Assembly (NCBI GenBank): GCA_023393915.1
Contig: JAEXBS010000072.1
Coordinates: 1-64,000 of the forward strand
Direction of reading: 5' to 3'
Origin: Bacteroidota bacterium
GTDB lineage: Bacteria > Bacteroidota > Bacteroidia > Flavobacteriales > Weeksellaceae
Length of the DNA stretch: 64,000 nucleotides
In this document: positions 36,278-43,278 of the stretch, in pieces
Layout of the letters: every line of letters starts with the position of its first letter
How positions within the stretch are numbered: position 1 is the first letter of the stretch
Notes under the pieces: generated by a model
Told to the model about the DNA's origin: nothing
The model's input: only the letters and a program-made list of their open reading frames with translations
Databases searched by the model: none
Made by a program: the position numbers and the translations under genes

Positions 36278-36475
36278 ATGCTAATTATTCCAGTAAAAGA
36301 CGGAGAGTCTATTGATAGAGCTCTAAAGAGATACAAAAGAAAATTTGATAAGACAGGAGTTGTTCGTTCGCTAAGATCGAGACAGCAGTTTGTTAAGCCG
36401 TCTGTAACGAAAAGAAGTAAAGTAGCGAAAGCTGCCTACAAACAGAGAGAATTAAGTAGAGAAGAGCAAGCTTAA
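36278..36475 (+). CDS. rpsU: 30S ribosomal protein bS21
   Basis: 65 aa, basic, beginning MLIIPVKDGESIDRALKRYKR, characteristic of bS21. In Bacteroidota it forms, with bS18 and bS6, the pocket that hides the 16S anti-Shine-Dalgarno, which is why most mRNAs in the phylum lack SD sites. Its own leader carries an extended complementary element, so ribosomes lacking bS21 are expected to translate it preferentially. Own promoter and terminator; xerC starts right after the terminator. Confidence 0.95.
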   Translation: MLIIPVKDGESIDRALKRYKRKFDKTGVVRSLRSRQQFVKPSVTKRSKVAKAAYKQRELSREEQA

Positions 36476-36498
36476 GCAGCTTTTCTTTCATCCATTTT

Positions 36499-36541
36499 AA
36501 AAATCACTTTCTAAATAGTATATTTGGAAAGTGATTTTTTT
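36499..36541 (+). terminator. Terminator of rpsU
   Basis: AAAAATCACTTTC/GAAAGTGATTTTT (36499-36511 with 36527-36539) and further Ts, only 6 nt before xerC. Confidence 0.8.
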
Positions 36542-36546
36542 ATTTA

Positions 36547-37425
36547 ATGCTGGATAAGTTCCTTGAATATTTACATATAGAAAAGCGGTACTCAATTAAT
36601 ACAATTAAGGGGTATCGCAGAGATATTGAAGACTTTAGTGAGTATATTAGCAGTTCCGGTAGTCGTTTAACTCTTCTTGAGGCGAACAAGAAGTTAGTGA
36701 GAGGTTTTATGGTGTTTCTTTCGGAGAAACAGCTCTCTAAGCGAACTATAAATCGGAAACTATCTTCTCTTCGAAGTTTTTACCAGTTTCTCCTAAAAAT
36801 TGGTGAAATGCAAGTGTCGCCATTGGAAACAATTGACAGTTTAAAGCAATACCCACCCAAACAGATTCCTCTTTCTTTGGATGAGTCTCAACTTCTTTTA
36901 GAAGTTCTAAGTGATCCCAAAACGGATCCATTAGAACGTATGATTATTGAAGTGCTTTATCAAACAGGGATGAGGCGCGCGGAATTATGCAGCTTAAGGA
37001 TACAAGATGTTGATTTTTCCAAGCAGGAGTTTCGTATTACAGGAAAGGGAAATAAACAGCGAATTGTGCCGTTCTCAGCTTCGCTCTCATCGCAACTCTT
37101 TTCGCTAATAAGTTCTAGATCGAGTGCAGGGCTGGAGGAGTTTTATTTTCTAAATGATAAAGGAAAAAAACTCAATGAAAAATTTGTTTATTCTACCGTA
37201 AAAAAGTACCTTAGTCTTGTTACTAGCAAAGAGAAAAGAAGCCCTCATATTCTAAGACATAGTTTCGCGACGCACGTCTTAGGGAATGGGGCTGAAATAT
37301 CTAAAGTAAAAGCCTTACTTGGGCATTCGAGTTTAGCCAGTACTCAGGTGTACACTGATTCCGATATAGAATCACTAAAGAAGGCTTATAAAACCTCACA
37401 CCCAAGAGCGAGGAAAGAGCAGTAA
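36547..37425 (+). CDS. xerC: Tyrosine recombinase XerC
   Basis: 292 aa; resolves chromosome dimers at dif with a partner recombinase. N-terminal SAM-like core-binding domain (about 1-85), then the catalytic domain with Arg in YQTGMRRAELCSL, Lys in GKGNKQRIVPF, HILRHSFATHVL (His and Arg), GHSSLASTQVYTD (His and nucleophilic Tyr). All catalytic residues present. Standard neighbourhood (rpsU-xerC-hpf) supports the XerC/D housekeeping role over an integrase. Confidence 0.92.
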   Translation: MLDKFLEYLHIEKRYSINTIKGYRRDIEDFSEYISSSGSRLTLLEANKKLVRGFMVFLSEKQLSKRTINRKLSSLRSFYQFLLKIGEMQVSPLETIDSLKQYPPKQIPLSLDESQLLLEVLSDPKTDPLERMIIEVLYQTGMRRAELCSLRIQDVDFSKQEFRITGKGNKQRIVPFSASLSSQLFSLISSRSSAGLEEFYFLNDKGKKLNEKFVYSTVKKYLSLVTSKEKRSPHILRHSFATHVLGNGAEISKVKALLGHSSLASTQVYTDSDIESLKKAYKTSHPRARKEQ

Positions 37426-37458
37426 AAGTATGTTTAATTTTAAATGAATTTTTAAATT

Positions 37459-37749
37459 ATGAAAATTTCCGTTCAAGCAATGGGGCTTACCCCTCACCAA
37501 CCGTTAGAAGATCATATTGATAAAAAGTTAGGTAAACTAAGTACATTTTACGATAAAATTATTGAGTGTCAAGTTTACCTGAAAGTAGAAAATACGAGTG
37601 AAAAAGAAAACAAGACGACTGAAATTCGATTGGTGGTTCCTGGCGACGATATCGTTGTTAAGAAAACAGCAATCAGTTTTGAAGAAAGTTTAGACTTGTG
37701 CGCGGAGACTGCTAAGAAGTTGCTAATCAAGAAAAAGGAAATGGCTTAA
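37459..37749 (+). CDS. hpf: Ribosome hibernation-promoting factor, short form
   Basis: 96 aa matching the HPF/RaiA (ribosome-associated inhibitor A) fold: MKISVQAMGLTPHQPLEDHIDKKL..., beta-alpha-beta-beta-beta-alpha with the second helix ESLDLCAETAKKLLIKKKE. It lacks the long C-terminal dimerisation domain, so is the short type. Binds the 30S decoding region in starving cells. 33 nt after xerC, probably cotranscribed. Confidence 0.9.
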   Translation: MKISVQAMGLTPHQPLEDHIDKKLGKLSTFYDKIIECQVYLKVENTSEKENKTTEIRLVVPGDDIVVKKTAISFEESLDLCAETAKKLLIKKKEMA

Positions 37750-37778
37750 TTATTTTTTTTAAAAAAATCAACAAATTA

Positions 37779-37811
37779 TTTGCAGATTTCAAAAAAACAA
37801 TCCTATATTTG
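37779..37811 (+). promoter_or_regulatory. Promoter of tRNA-Thr/tRNA-Tyr
   Basis: TTTG 37779-37782, 21-nt spacer, TATATTTG 37804-37811. The flanks (TTTG, then GATTTCAAAAAA) recur before tRNA-Gly. Confidence 0.65.
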
Positions 37812-37847
37812 CACTCGCAAAAAGAGAAAACGTTCTTTTGAAATTTT

Positions 37848-37921
37848 GCCTCCATAGCTCAGTTGGCCAGAGCACGTGATTTGTAATCTCGGGGTCGTGG
37901 GTTCGAATCCCTCTGGAGGCT
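37848..37921 (+). tRNA. tRNA-Thr (anticodon TGT)
   Basis: 74 nt; acceptor GCCTCCA/TGGAGGC, GCTC/GAGC D-stem, TTTGTAA anticodon loop, TTCGAAT T-loop, discriminator T; CCA not encoded. A U-U mismatch lies in the middle of the anticodon stem (CGTGA/TCTCG) and another in the T-stem. Confidence 0.95.
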
Positions 37922-37938
37922 CGCAATTAAAAAATACT

Positions 37939-38019
37939 GGGGAGATTCCAGAGCGGTCAAATGGGACTGACTGTAACTCAGTTGCTTCGGCTTCGCAGGT
38001 TCGAATCCTGCTCTCCCCA
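37939..38019 (+). tRNA. tRNA-Tyr (anticodon GTA)
   Basis: 81 nt with the long variable arm expected of bacterial tRNA-Tyr; acceptor GGGGAGA/TCTCCCC, anticodon GTA at 37973-37975, T-loop TTCGAAT. 17 nt after tRNA-Thr, same transcript. Confidence 0.95.
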
Positions 38020-38038
38020 CATTTTTTTATTTAAAATA

Positions 38039-38069
38039 TTTGTGGATTTCAAAAAATAAAGTAAATTTG
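38039..38069 (+). promoter_or_regulatory. Promoter of tRNA-Gly
   Basis: TTTG 38039-38042, 19-nt spacer, TAAATTTG 38062-38069; the intervening GATTTCAAAAAA block matches the promoter at 37779. Confidence 0.6.
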
Positions 38070-38091
38070 CACACCGTTTACCAACAACCAT

Positions 38092-38164
38092 GCGGAAGTA
38101 GCTCAGTTGGTAGAGCGTCAGCCTTCCAAGCTGAATGTCGCGGGTTCGACCCCCGTCTTCCGCT
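38092..38164 (+). tRNA. tRNA-Gly (anticodon TCC)
   Basis: 73 nt; acceptor GCGGAAG/CTTCCGC, GCTC/GAGC D-stem, anticodon TCC in CTTCCAA, T-arm CGGG-TTCGACC-CCCG, discriminator T. Confidence 0.95.
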
Positions 38165-38171
38165 CTAAAAA

Positions 38172-38200
38172 AATCACACCAAGCGGTTGTGATTTTTTTT
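38172..38200 (+). terminator. Terminator-like hairpin between tRNA-Gly and tRNA-Thr(GGT)
   Basis: AATCACA/TGTGATT (38172-38178 with 38088+100, i.e. to 38194), 9-nt loop, T-rich tail. No clear promoter separates it from the next tRNA, so readthrough is expected. Confidence 0.6.
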
Positions 38201-38209
38201 TTAAATCTT

Positions 38210-38281
38210 GCCGACGTAGCTCAGGGGTAGAGCGTTTCCTTGGTAAGGAAGAGGTCGTGAGTTCAAATCTCATCGTTGGCT
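38210..38281 (+). tRNA. tRNA-Thr (anticodon GGT)
   Basis: 72 nt; acceptor GCCGACG/CGTTGGC (one G-U), anticodon GGT in CTTGGTAA, T-loop TTCAAAT, discriminator T. Second threonine tRNA of the cluster. Confidence 0.95.
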
Positions 38282-38292
38282 CAAAAGAGTGT

Positions 38293-38322
38293 AAAAGTCC
38301 TGAACCGTTCAGGACTTTTCAT
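38293..38322 (+). terminator. Terminator of the tRNA cluster
   Basis: AAAAGTCCTGAA/TTCAGGACTTTT, perfect 12-bp stem with a CCG loop. The following ~180 nt before the tuf promoter hold only a small TCTCG/CGAGA hairpin near 38410. Confidence 0.8.
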
Positions 38323-38502
38323 TTACAGTGCATGAGGCTATCTGTGTTTCTATGTAATGAATTATGATTTACATTTTTCTAGAAAAGAAAAAAATTGTAA
38401 TTTTATAGTCTCGTTATCGAGATCAGAAATTCGGATGCAACTTACTGAAAGTGATATTGAAACTATTTTTTATTAAAATGATTTTAATATTTAAAAAATC
38501 AT

Positions 38503-38510
38503 TATATTTG
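38503..38510 (+). promoter_or_regulatory. -7 box of tuf
   Basis: TATATTTG followed by CAG, 44 nt before the tuf ATG. The -33 region is A/T-rich without a clear TTTG. Confidence 0.55.
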
Positions 38511-38554
38511 CAGACCGAAATTTAAAAAATTAATTAAATAAAATAATTTAAATC

Positions 38555-39742
38555 ATGGCAAAGGAAACGTTTAATCGTAACAAACCGCACTTAAACATTG
38601 GTACTATCGGTCACGTTGACCACGGTAAGACTACCTTAACTGCTGCTATCTCTAAAGTTTTATCAGATAAGGGTTTAGCTGACAAAAGAGACTTCAGTGC
38701 AATTGACTCTGCTCCAGAGGAAAAAGAAAGAGGTATTACTATTAACACCTCACACATTGAATATGAAACTGAAACAAGACACTACGCTCACGTAGACTGT
38801 CCTGGTCACGCCGACTATGTGAAAAACATGGTAACTGGTGCTGCACAAATGGACGGAGCTATCCTAGTATGTGCTGCGACTGACGGTCCAATGCCACAAA
38901 CAAGAGAGCACATCCTTCTATGTCGTCAGGTAAACGTACCTAAAGTTGTTGTATTCATGAACAAAGTAGACATGGTAGATGATGCAGAACTTTTAGAACT
39001 AGTTGAACTAGAACTTAGAGATCTTCTTTCTTCTTATGAATACGATGGTGATAATACACCGGTAATTCAAGGATCTGCTTTAGGAGCACTTAACGGTGAA
39101 GCTAAGTGGGTTGCAACAGTTGAAGAACTTATGGATGCTGTTGATACATGGATTGAACTTCCAACAAGAGAGCAAGATAAGCCATTCCTAATGCCTATCG
39201 AAGACGTATTCTCTATTACTGGTAGAGGTACTGTTGCTACTGGTAGAATCGAGGCTGGAGTTATTAACTCTGGTGAACCTGTAGACATCGTAGGTATGGG
39301 TGATGAAAAACTTACTTCTACTGTAACAGGTGTTGAGATGTTTAGAAAAATTCTTGACAGGGGAGAAGCTGGTGACAACGTAGGATTACTTCTTAGAGGT
39401 ATTGAAAAAACCGACATCAAGAGAGGTATGGTTATCGCTAAGCAAGGATCTGTAACTCCACACAAAAAATTCAAAGCTGAGGTTTATATCCTTTCTAAAG
39501 AAGAAGGTGGACGTCACACTCCATTCCACAACAAGTACCGTCCTCAGTTCTACGTTAGAACTACTGACGTTACAGGTGAAATTTTCTTACCAGAAGGTGT
39601 TGAAATGGTAATGCCAGGAGATAACCTTACTATTACTGTAGAACTTCTTCAACCAATTGCACTTAACGTAGGTCTACGTTTCGCAATTAGAGAAGGTGGT
39701 AGAACAGTAGGTGCTGGTCAGGTAACTGAAATTATCGACTAA
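38555..39742 (+). CDS. tuf: Elongation factor Tu
   Basis: 395 aa; GTPase bringing aminoacyl-tRNA to the ribosome. G1 GHVDHGKTT (about 19-27), effector RGITINTSH, G3 DCPGHADY, G4 MNKVDMVDD, G5 SAL; C-terminal barrels through ending TVGAGQVTEIID. Very regular, highly expressed codon choice (GGT, AAC, CTT). Own promoter and terminator, then tRNA-Trp-secE-nusG, the usual order. Confidence 0.98.
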   Translation: MAKETFNRNKPHLNIGTIGHVDHGKTTLTAAISKVLSDKGLADKRDFSAIDSAPEEKERGITINTSHIEYETETRHYAHVDCPGHADYVKNMVTGAAQMDGAILVCAATDGPMPQTREHILLCRQVNVPKVVVFMNKVDMVDDAELLELVELELRDLLSSYEYDGDNTPVIQGSALGALNGEAKWVATVEELMDAVDTWIELPTREQDKPFLMPIEDVFSITGRGTVATGRIEAGVINSGEPVDIVGMGDEKLTSTVTGVEMFRKILDRGEAGDNVGLLLRGIEKTDIKRGMVIAKQGSVTPHKKFKAEVYILSKEEGGRHTPFHNKYRPQFYVRTTDVTGEIFLPEGVEMVMPGDNLTITVELLQPIALNVGLRFAIREGGRTVGAGQVTEIID

Positions 39743-39761
39743 TTCTAGTCAATTAATAAAC

Positions 39762-39793
39762 AAAGTTCCGTAAGGCTCTTACGGAACTTTTTC
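39762..39793 (+). terminator. Terminator of tuf
   Basis: AAAGTTCCGTAAG/CTTACGGAACTTT, perfect 13-bp stem, 3-nt loop, T-rich tail ending 2 nt before tRNA-Trp. Partial readthrough must feed tRNA-Trp-secE-nusG unless an unseen promoter exists. Confidence 0.8.
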
Positions 39794-39794
39794 T

Positions 39795-39865
39795 ACGGGC
39801 ATCGTCCAATGGTAGGATACCGGTCTCCAAAACCGTTGATCAGGGTTCGAATCCTTGTGCCCGTG
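39795..39865 (+). tRNA. tRNA-Trp (anticodon CCA)
   Basis: 71 nt; acceptor ACGGGCA/TGCCCGT, anticodon CCA in TCTCCAAA, T-loop TTCGAAT, discriminator G. Starts just after the tuf terminator and 12 nt before secE. Confidence 0.95.
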
Positions 39866-39877
39866 CAATAAAGAATT

Positions 39878-40084
39878 ATGAGTTCATTAGTAAATTTTAT
39901 CAAAGGCTCTTATCACGAGTTCAAAAATAAGGTCGAGTGGCCAAAATGGCCAGAGTTGCAGTCTTCGACGATTGCGATCACTATTGGTACTGTGATTCTT
40001 GCGATCTTTTTATTTGGAGTTGACACTCTTTTCAGTGAATTTATTCAAAATGCACTGACTTTATTAGTTGACTTATTTAACTAG
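39878..40084 (+). CDS. secE: Preprotein translocase subunit SecE
   Basis: 68 aa; single-helix form of SecE that clamps SecY. Amphipathic FIKGSYHEFKNKVEWPKWPELQ precedes one membrane helix (TIAITIGTVILAIFLFGVDTL). The VxWP motif is diagnostic. Between tRNA-Trp and nusG as expected. Confidence 0.95.
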   Translation: MSSLVNFIKGSYHEFKNKVEWPKWPELQSSTIAITIGTVILAIFLFGVDTLFSEFIQNALTLLVDLFN

Positions 40085-40096
40085 AAACAATTGATG

Positions 40097-40639
40097 ATGA
40101 GTGATTTGAAGTGGTATGTTTTAAAAGCGATTTCCGGACAGGAGAATAAGGTGAAGACCTATATCGAGAATGAAATTCAAAGATTAGGTTATGAAGCGTA
40201 TGTTACTCAAGTAGTAATTCCTATGGAAAAAGTAATTCAGTTAAAAAACGGAAAGAAAGTTCCTAAAGAAAGGCCTTATTATCCTGGTTATTTGATGATC
40301 GAGGCTAACTTAATGGGGGAAGTTCCACACGTCATTAAGAATATTCCGGGTGTGATTTCATTTCTTAGTTTGACCAAAGGTGGTGATCCAGTTCCTATGA
40401 GAAAGATAGAAGTGGATCGAATGCTTGGTCGCATGGATGAATTAGCTGAATTCGCTACAGATATGGTTATTCCTTATGTGGTTGGAGAAAGTGTCAAGGT
40501 GATTGACGGTCCATTCAATGGATTTAACGGAACTGTAGAAAAGATTCTGGAAGATAAAAAGAAGTTGGAAGTTTCAGTGATGATCTTTGGTCGTAGAACT
40601 CCAATGGAACTTAATTTTATGCAAGTTGAGAAGGTTTAA
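40097..40639 (+). CDS. nusG: Transcription termination/antitermination protein NusG
   Basis: 180 aa. NGN domain (LKWYVLKAISGQENKVKTYIE, YPGYLMIEANL) binds RNA polymerase, and the C-terminal KOW domain (VKVIDGPFNGFNGTVEKI, about 127-180) contacts Rho or ribosomes. Consecutive ATGs at 40094 and 40097 (and a TTG at 40091) leave the exact start open. 12 nt after secE. Confidence 0.96.
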   Translation: MSDLKWYVLKAISGQENKVKTYIENEIQRLGYEAYVTQVVIPMEKVIQLKNGKKVPKERPYYPGYLMIEANLMGEVPHVIKNIPGVISFLSLTKGGDPVPMRKIEVDRMLGRMDELAEFATDMVIPYVVGESVKVIDGPFNGFNGTVEKILEDKKKLEVSVMIFGRRTPMELNFMQVEKV

Positions 40640-40673
40640 GATCTTTGCATATAGATTAACCTACAATATAAAG

Positions 40674-40708
40674 AGCTGCTTTAAGTAATTAAAGTAGCTT
40701 TTTTTTTG
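40674..40708 (+). terminator. Terminator after nusG
   Basis: AGCTGCTTTAA/TTAAAGTAGCT, 11 bp with one G-U, then T8. It separates secE-nusG from rplKAJL. The next ~230 nt hold no gene; a weak CTCA/TGAG hairpin with T9 at 40889-40911 is noted under findings. Confidence 0.7.
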
Positions 40709-40938
40709 GTGATAGATACAACTTGGTTTCGTTGTAGCAATCGAAATATATTGTATCTTTTAATTAGCATTGATTAGATCTAAAAATTCGTTCAATTAGT
40801 TACTATATATATAATTTGTGCTTGGATTTCATTTTCTAGGATGTCGATCTTAAATCGTGTTAGATTTACTCATAGTTTTTAGTTCGCTCAGTAGTGAGTT
40901 TTTTTTTACAATCTTTTTGAAAATAAGTAGTTTATCTG

Positions 40939-40969
40939 TTTGTCAGTTGGAAAAATATTTATAATTTTG
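40939..40969 (+). promoter_or_regulatory. Promoter of rplKAJL
   Basis: TTTG 40939-40942, 19-nt spacer, TAATTTTG 40962-40969: full consensus. It gives a ~90-nt leader for rplK. Confidence 0.7.
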
Positions 40970-40989
40970 CAGTCCGAAATACCATCTTG

Positions 40990-41039
40990 TAATGTGAGAT
41001 AACCAAGTGGTAGAATAAATAATGCTTCCAAACTCATTA
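40990..41039 (+). promoter_or_regulatory. Structured rplK leader with alternative pairings
   Basis: CATTA at 41035-41039 can pair with TAATG at 41020-41024 (local hairpin) or with TAATG at 40990-40994 (longer-range stem, extended by GAG/CTC). The long form has two helices split by an asymmetric loop, as in L1 mRNA sites. Candidate L1 autoregulatory leader. Confidence 0.35.
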
Positions 41040-41064
41040 ATTATTCAAATTTAAAAAACAAAAA

Positions 41065-41508
41065 ATGGCTAAAAAAGTCTTTAAAATGGTAAAACTTCAG
41101 GTGAAAGGTGGCGCTGCCAACCCTTCTCCACCAGTAGGTCCAGCTTTGGGTTCTGCGGGTGTGAACATCATGGAGTTTTGTAAACAATTTAACGGAAGAA
41201 CGCAAGACAAGCCAGGGCAAGTTTTACCTGTAGTTATTACAGTGTACGAGGACAAATCATTTGACTTTGTTATTAAAACTCCACCTGCTGCTGTGCAACT
41301 TCTTGAAGCTGCTAAATTGAAAAGTGGTTCAGGAGAACCTAACCGTAATAAGGTAGGTGCTATATCTTGGGATCAAGTGAAGAAAATCGCTGAAGACAAG
41401 ATGACTGACCTTAACTGCTTTACGATGGATTCTGCACTAACTATGGTAGCAGGAACAGCGAGATCTATGGGAATTCGTATAACTGGTACTAAACCTACTA
41501 ACGCGTAA
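41065..41508 (+). CDS. rplK: 50S ribosomal protein uL11
   Basis: 147 aa; binds 23S rRNA at the GTPase-associated centre together with bL12 stalk. Begins AKKVFKMVKLQVKGGAANPSPPVGPALGSAG, with the typical proline-rich linker; C-terminal RNA-binding domain ends TARSMGIRITG. First gene of rplKAJL with its own promoter and leader. Confidence 0.97.
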   Translation: MAKKVFKMVKLQVKGGAANPSPPVGPALGSAGVNIMEFCKQFNGRTQDKPGQVLPVVITVYEDKSFDFVIKTPPAAVQLLEAAKLKSGSGEPNRNKVGAISWDQVKKIAEDKMTDLNCFTMDSALTMVAGTARSMGIRITGTKPTNA

Positions 41509-41519
41509 TTGGTATTGAA

Positions 41520-42212
41520 ATGGCAAAATTAACGAAGAAACAGAAAGACGCTTTAAGCAAAGTAGAAAAAGGAAAGTTTTATTCTCTAGAAGAAGCATCA
41601 GCTTTAGTTAAGGAAGTAAATACTGCTAAGTTTGACGCTTCTGTAGATATTGCAGTTCGTTTAGGAGTAGATCCAAGAAAAGCGAATCAGATGGTAAGAG
41701 GAGTAGTTTCCCTTCCACATGGAACAGGTAAAGACGTTAAAGTTCTTGCATTAGTTACTCCTGATAAAGAAGCGGAAGCTAAAGAGGCAGGTGCAGATTA
41801 TGTTGGACTTGACGAGTACTTAGATAAAATTAAAAGTGGATGGACCGATGTAGATGTCATTGTAACCATGCCAGCTGTAATGGGTAAATTAGGTCCTTTA
41901 GGTCGTATTTTGGGACCAAGAGGTTTAATGCCTAACCCTAAATCAGGAACTGTTACTATGGAAGTAGGTAAGGCAGTAACTGAAGTGAAAGCAGGTAAAA
42001 TTGACTTCAAGGTTGATAAGTACGGTATTATCCACGCTGCAATTGGTAAAGTTTCCTTTGATGCAAATAAAATTCAAGAGAATGCTCAAGAATTGATGCA
42101 GACTTTAATGAAACTGAAGCCAACTGCTGCTAAGGGAACTTATGTGAGAAGTATTTACCTATCCTCTACTATGAGCCCGGGTATTGCAATTGATTCAAAA
42201 TCTGTAAACTAA
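41520..42212 (+). CDS. rplA: 50S ribosomal protein uL1
   Basis: 230 aa; forms the L1 stalk at the E site and, in well-studied bacteria, represses its own operon by binding the leader mRNA. Motifs PHGTGKDVKVLAL, GRILGPRGLMPNPKSGTVT and a C-terminal TYVRSIYLSSTMSPG. 11 nt after rplK. Confidence 0.97.
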   Translation: MAKLTKKQKDALSKVEKGKFYSLEEASALVKEVNTAKFDASVDIAVRLGVDPRKANQMVRGVVSLPHGTGKDVKVLALVTPDKEAEAKEAGADYVGLDEYLDKIKSGWTDVDVIVTMPAVMGKLGPLGRILGPRGLMPNPKSGTVTMEVGKAVTEVKAGKIDFKVDKYGIIHAAIGKVSFDANKIQENAQELMQTLMKLKPTAAKGTYVRSIYLSSTMSPGIAIDSKSVN

Positions 42213-42223
42213 AATCTAAGGAC

Positions 42224-42805
42224 ATGACTAAAGAAGATAAAGTACTTGTAATTCAAGAGATAAAAGACCTTCTTCAAGATGCGAAAGTAGTTTACGTAGC
42301 AGATCTTGAAGGATTGAATGCACAGAAGTCCTCAGATTTCAGAAGACAAGCATTTAAGAATAACATTAAAGTAAAAGTGGTTAAAAATACGCTTTTACAA
42401 AAAGCAATGGAGCAATTGGACACTGATTTTTCAGAGATGTTTGTGTCCTTCAAAGGAAACTCAGCATTAATGATTGCTGAAACCCCAAATGCACCAGCGA
42501 AATTAATCAAAGACTTCAGAAAGAAGGAAGAGAAACCAGCACTTAAATCTGCTTATTTAGATGAAACAATCTATGTTGGAGATAACAACCTGGAAACTCT
42601 TGCTAACATCAAGTCGAAAGAAGAGATGCTTGGAGAAATCATCGGTCTTCTTCAATCTCCTATTCAACGTTTGGTATCTGCTCTTCAGAACAAACCAGAA
42701 AGAGAAGCGAAAGAAGAAGTTGCAGAACCAGCTGCAGAAGCTACAGAAGCTCCTGCTGCAGAGGCAACTACCGAAGAAACTCCAGAAGCTCCTTCTGCTG
42801 AATAA
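42224..42805 (+). CDS. rplJ: 50S ribosomal protein uL10
   Basis: 193 aa; base of the bL12 stalk. The N-terminal domain (VYVADLEGLNAQKSSDFR, VVKNTLLQKAM) and the bL12-binding helix (about 130-160) are followed by a 30-residue acidic Ala/Glu/Pro-Thr tail (AEATEAPAAEATTEETPEAP), longer than in E. coli and probably disordered. Confidence 0.96.
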   Translation: MTKEDKVLVIQEIKDLLQDAKVVYVADLEGLNAQKSSDFRRQAFKNNIKVKVVKNTLLQKAMEQLDTDFSEMFVSFKGNSALMIAETPNAPAKLIKDFRKKEEKPALKSAYLDETIYVGDNNLETLANIKSKEEMLGEIIGLLQSPIQRLVSALQNKPEREAKEEVAEPAAEATEAPAAEATTEETPEAPSAE

Positions 42806-42853
42806 AACACACTCAAAAATTTATAATCGTTCAACAACAAAAACATTATTACA

Positions 42854-43225
42854 ATGTCAGATTTAAAAAACTTAGCGGAAACGCTTGTAAACTTAACAGT
42901 TAAAGAAGTTAATGAATTAGCAACTATCCTTAAAGACGAGTACGGAATTGAACCAGCTGCTGCTGCAGTAGTGGTATCCGGAGGTGCTGGAGGAGGTGAA
43001 GCTGCAGAAGAAAAAACAGAATTCGATGTAATTCTTAAAGCTGCTGGAGCTTCTAAACTTGCTGTAGTTAAATTAGTAAAAGATTTAACAGGTGCAGGTC
43101 TTAAAGATGCTAAAGATATGGTAGACGGTGCTCCAACTGCAATTAAGGAAGGAGTATCTAAAGATGAAGCAGAAGCTCTTAAGAAACAACTTGAAGAAGC
43201 TGGAGCTGAAGTAGAATTGAAATAA
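42854..43225 (+). CDS. rplL: 50S ribosomal protein bL12 (L7/L12)
   Basis: 123 aa; mobile stalk protein recruiting translational GTPases. N-terminal dimerisation helices, Ala/Gly-rich hinge (AAAAVVVSGGAGGGEAAEE) and C-terminal domain EFDVILKAAGASKLAVVK..., LKDAKDMVDGAP. Ends the operon at a terminator; rpoB does not follow directly, unlike in most bacteria. Confidence 0.98.
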   Translation: MSDLKNLAETLVNLTVKEVNELATILKDEYGIEPAAAAVVVSGGAGGGEAAEEKTEFDVILKAAGASKLAVVKLVKDLTGAGLKDAKDMVDGAPTAIKEGVSKDEAEALKKQLEEAGAEVELK

Positions 43226-43249
43226 TTCTTATTCCATCTTAAAATTAAT

Positions 43250-43278
43250 AATCGCGGTACTTCGGTACTGCGATTTTT
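43250..43278. terminator. Terminator after rplL (convergent with TetR pair)
   Basis: AATCGC-GTAC/GTAC-GCGATT with a TTCG-type loop and T7 on the plus strand; AT-rich on the other side, so it may work both ways. It ends within 1 nt of the stop codon of the first TetR gene. Confidence 0.8.

Noticed and set aside
38107..38367. 86-codon ORF over the tRNA cluster
   Set aside because: It is the translation of tRNA-Gly, tRNA-Thr and the terminator, not a gene.
40981..41040. tRNA-like segment before rplK (CCAAGTGGTAG ... CTTCCAAAC)
   Set aside because: The only anticodon-like stem has a 10-nt loop, there is no D-stem or T-arm and no acceptor pairing; treated as a leader structure instead.
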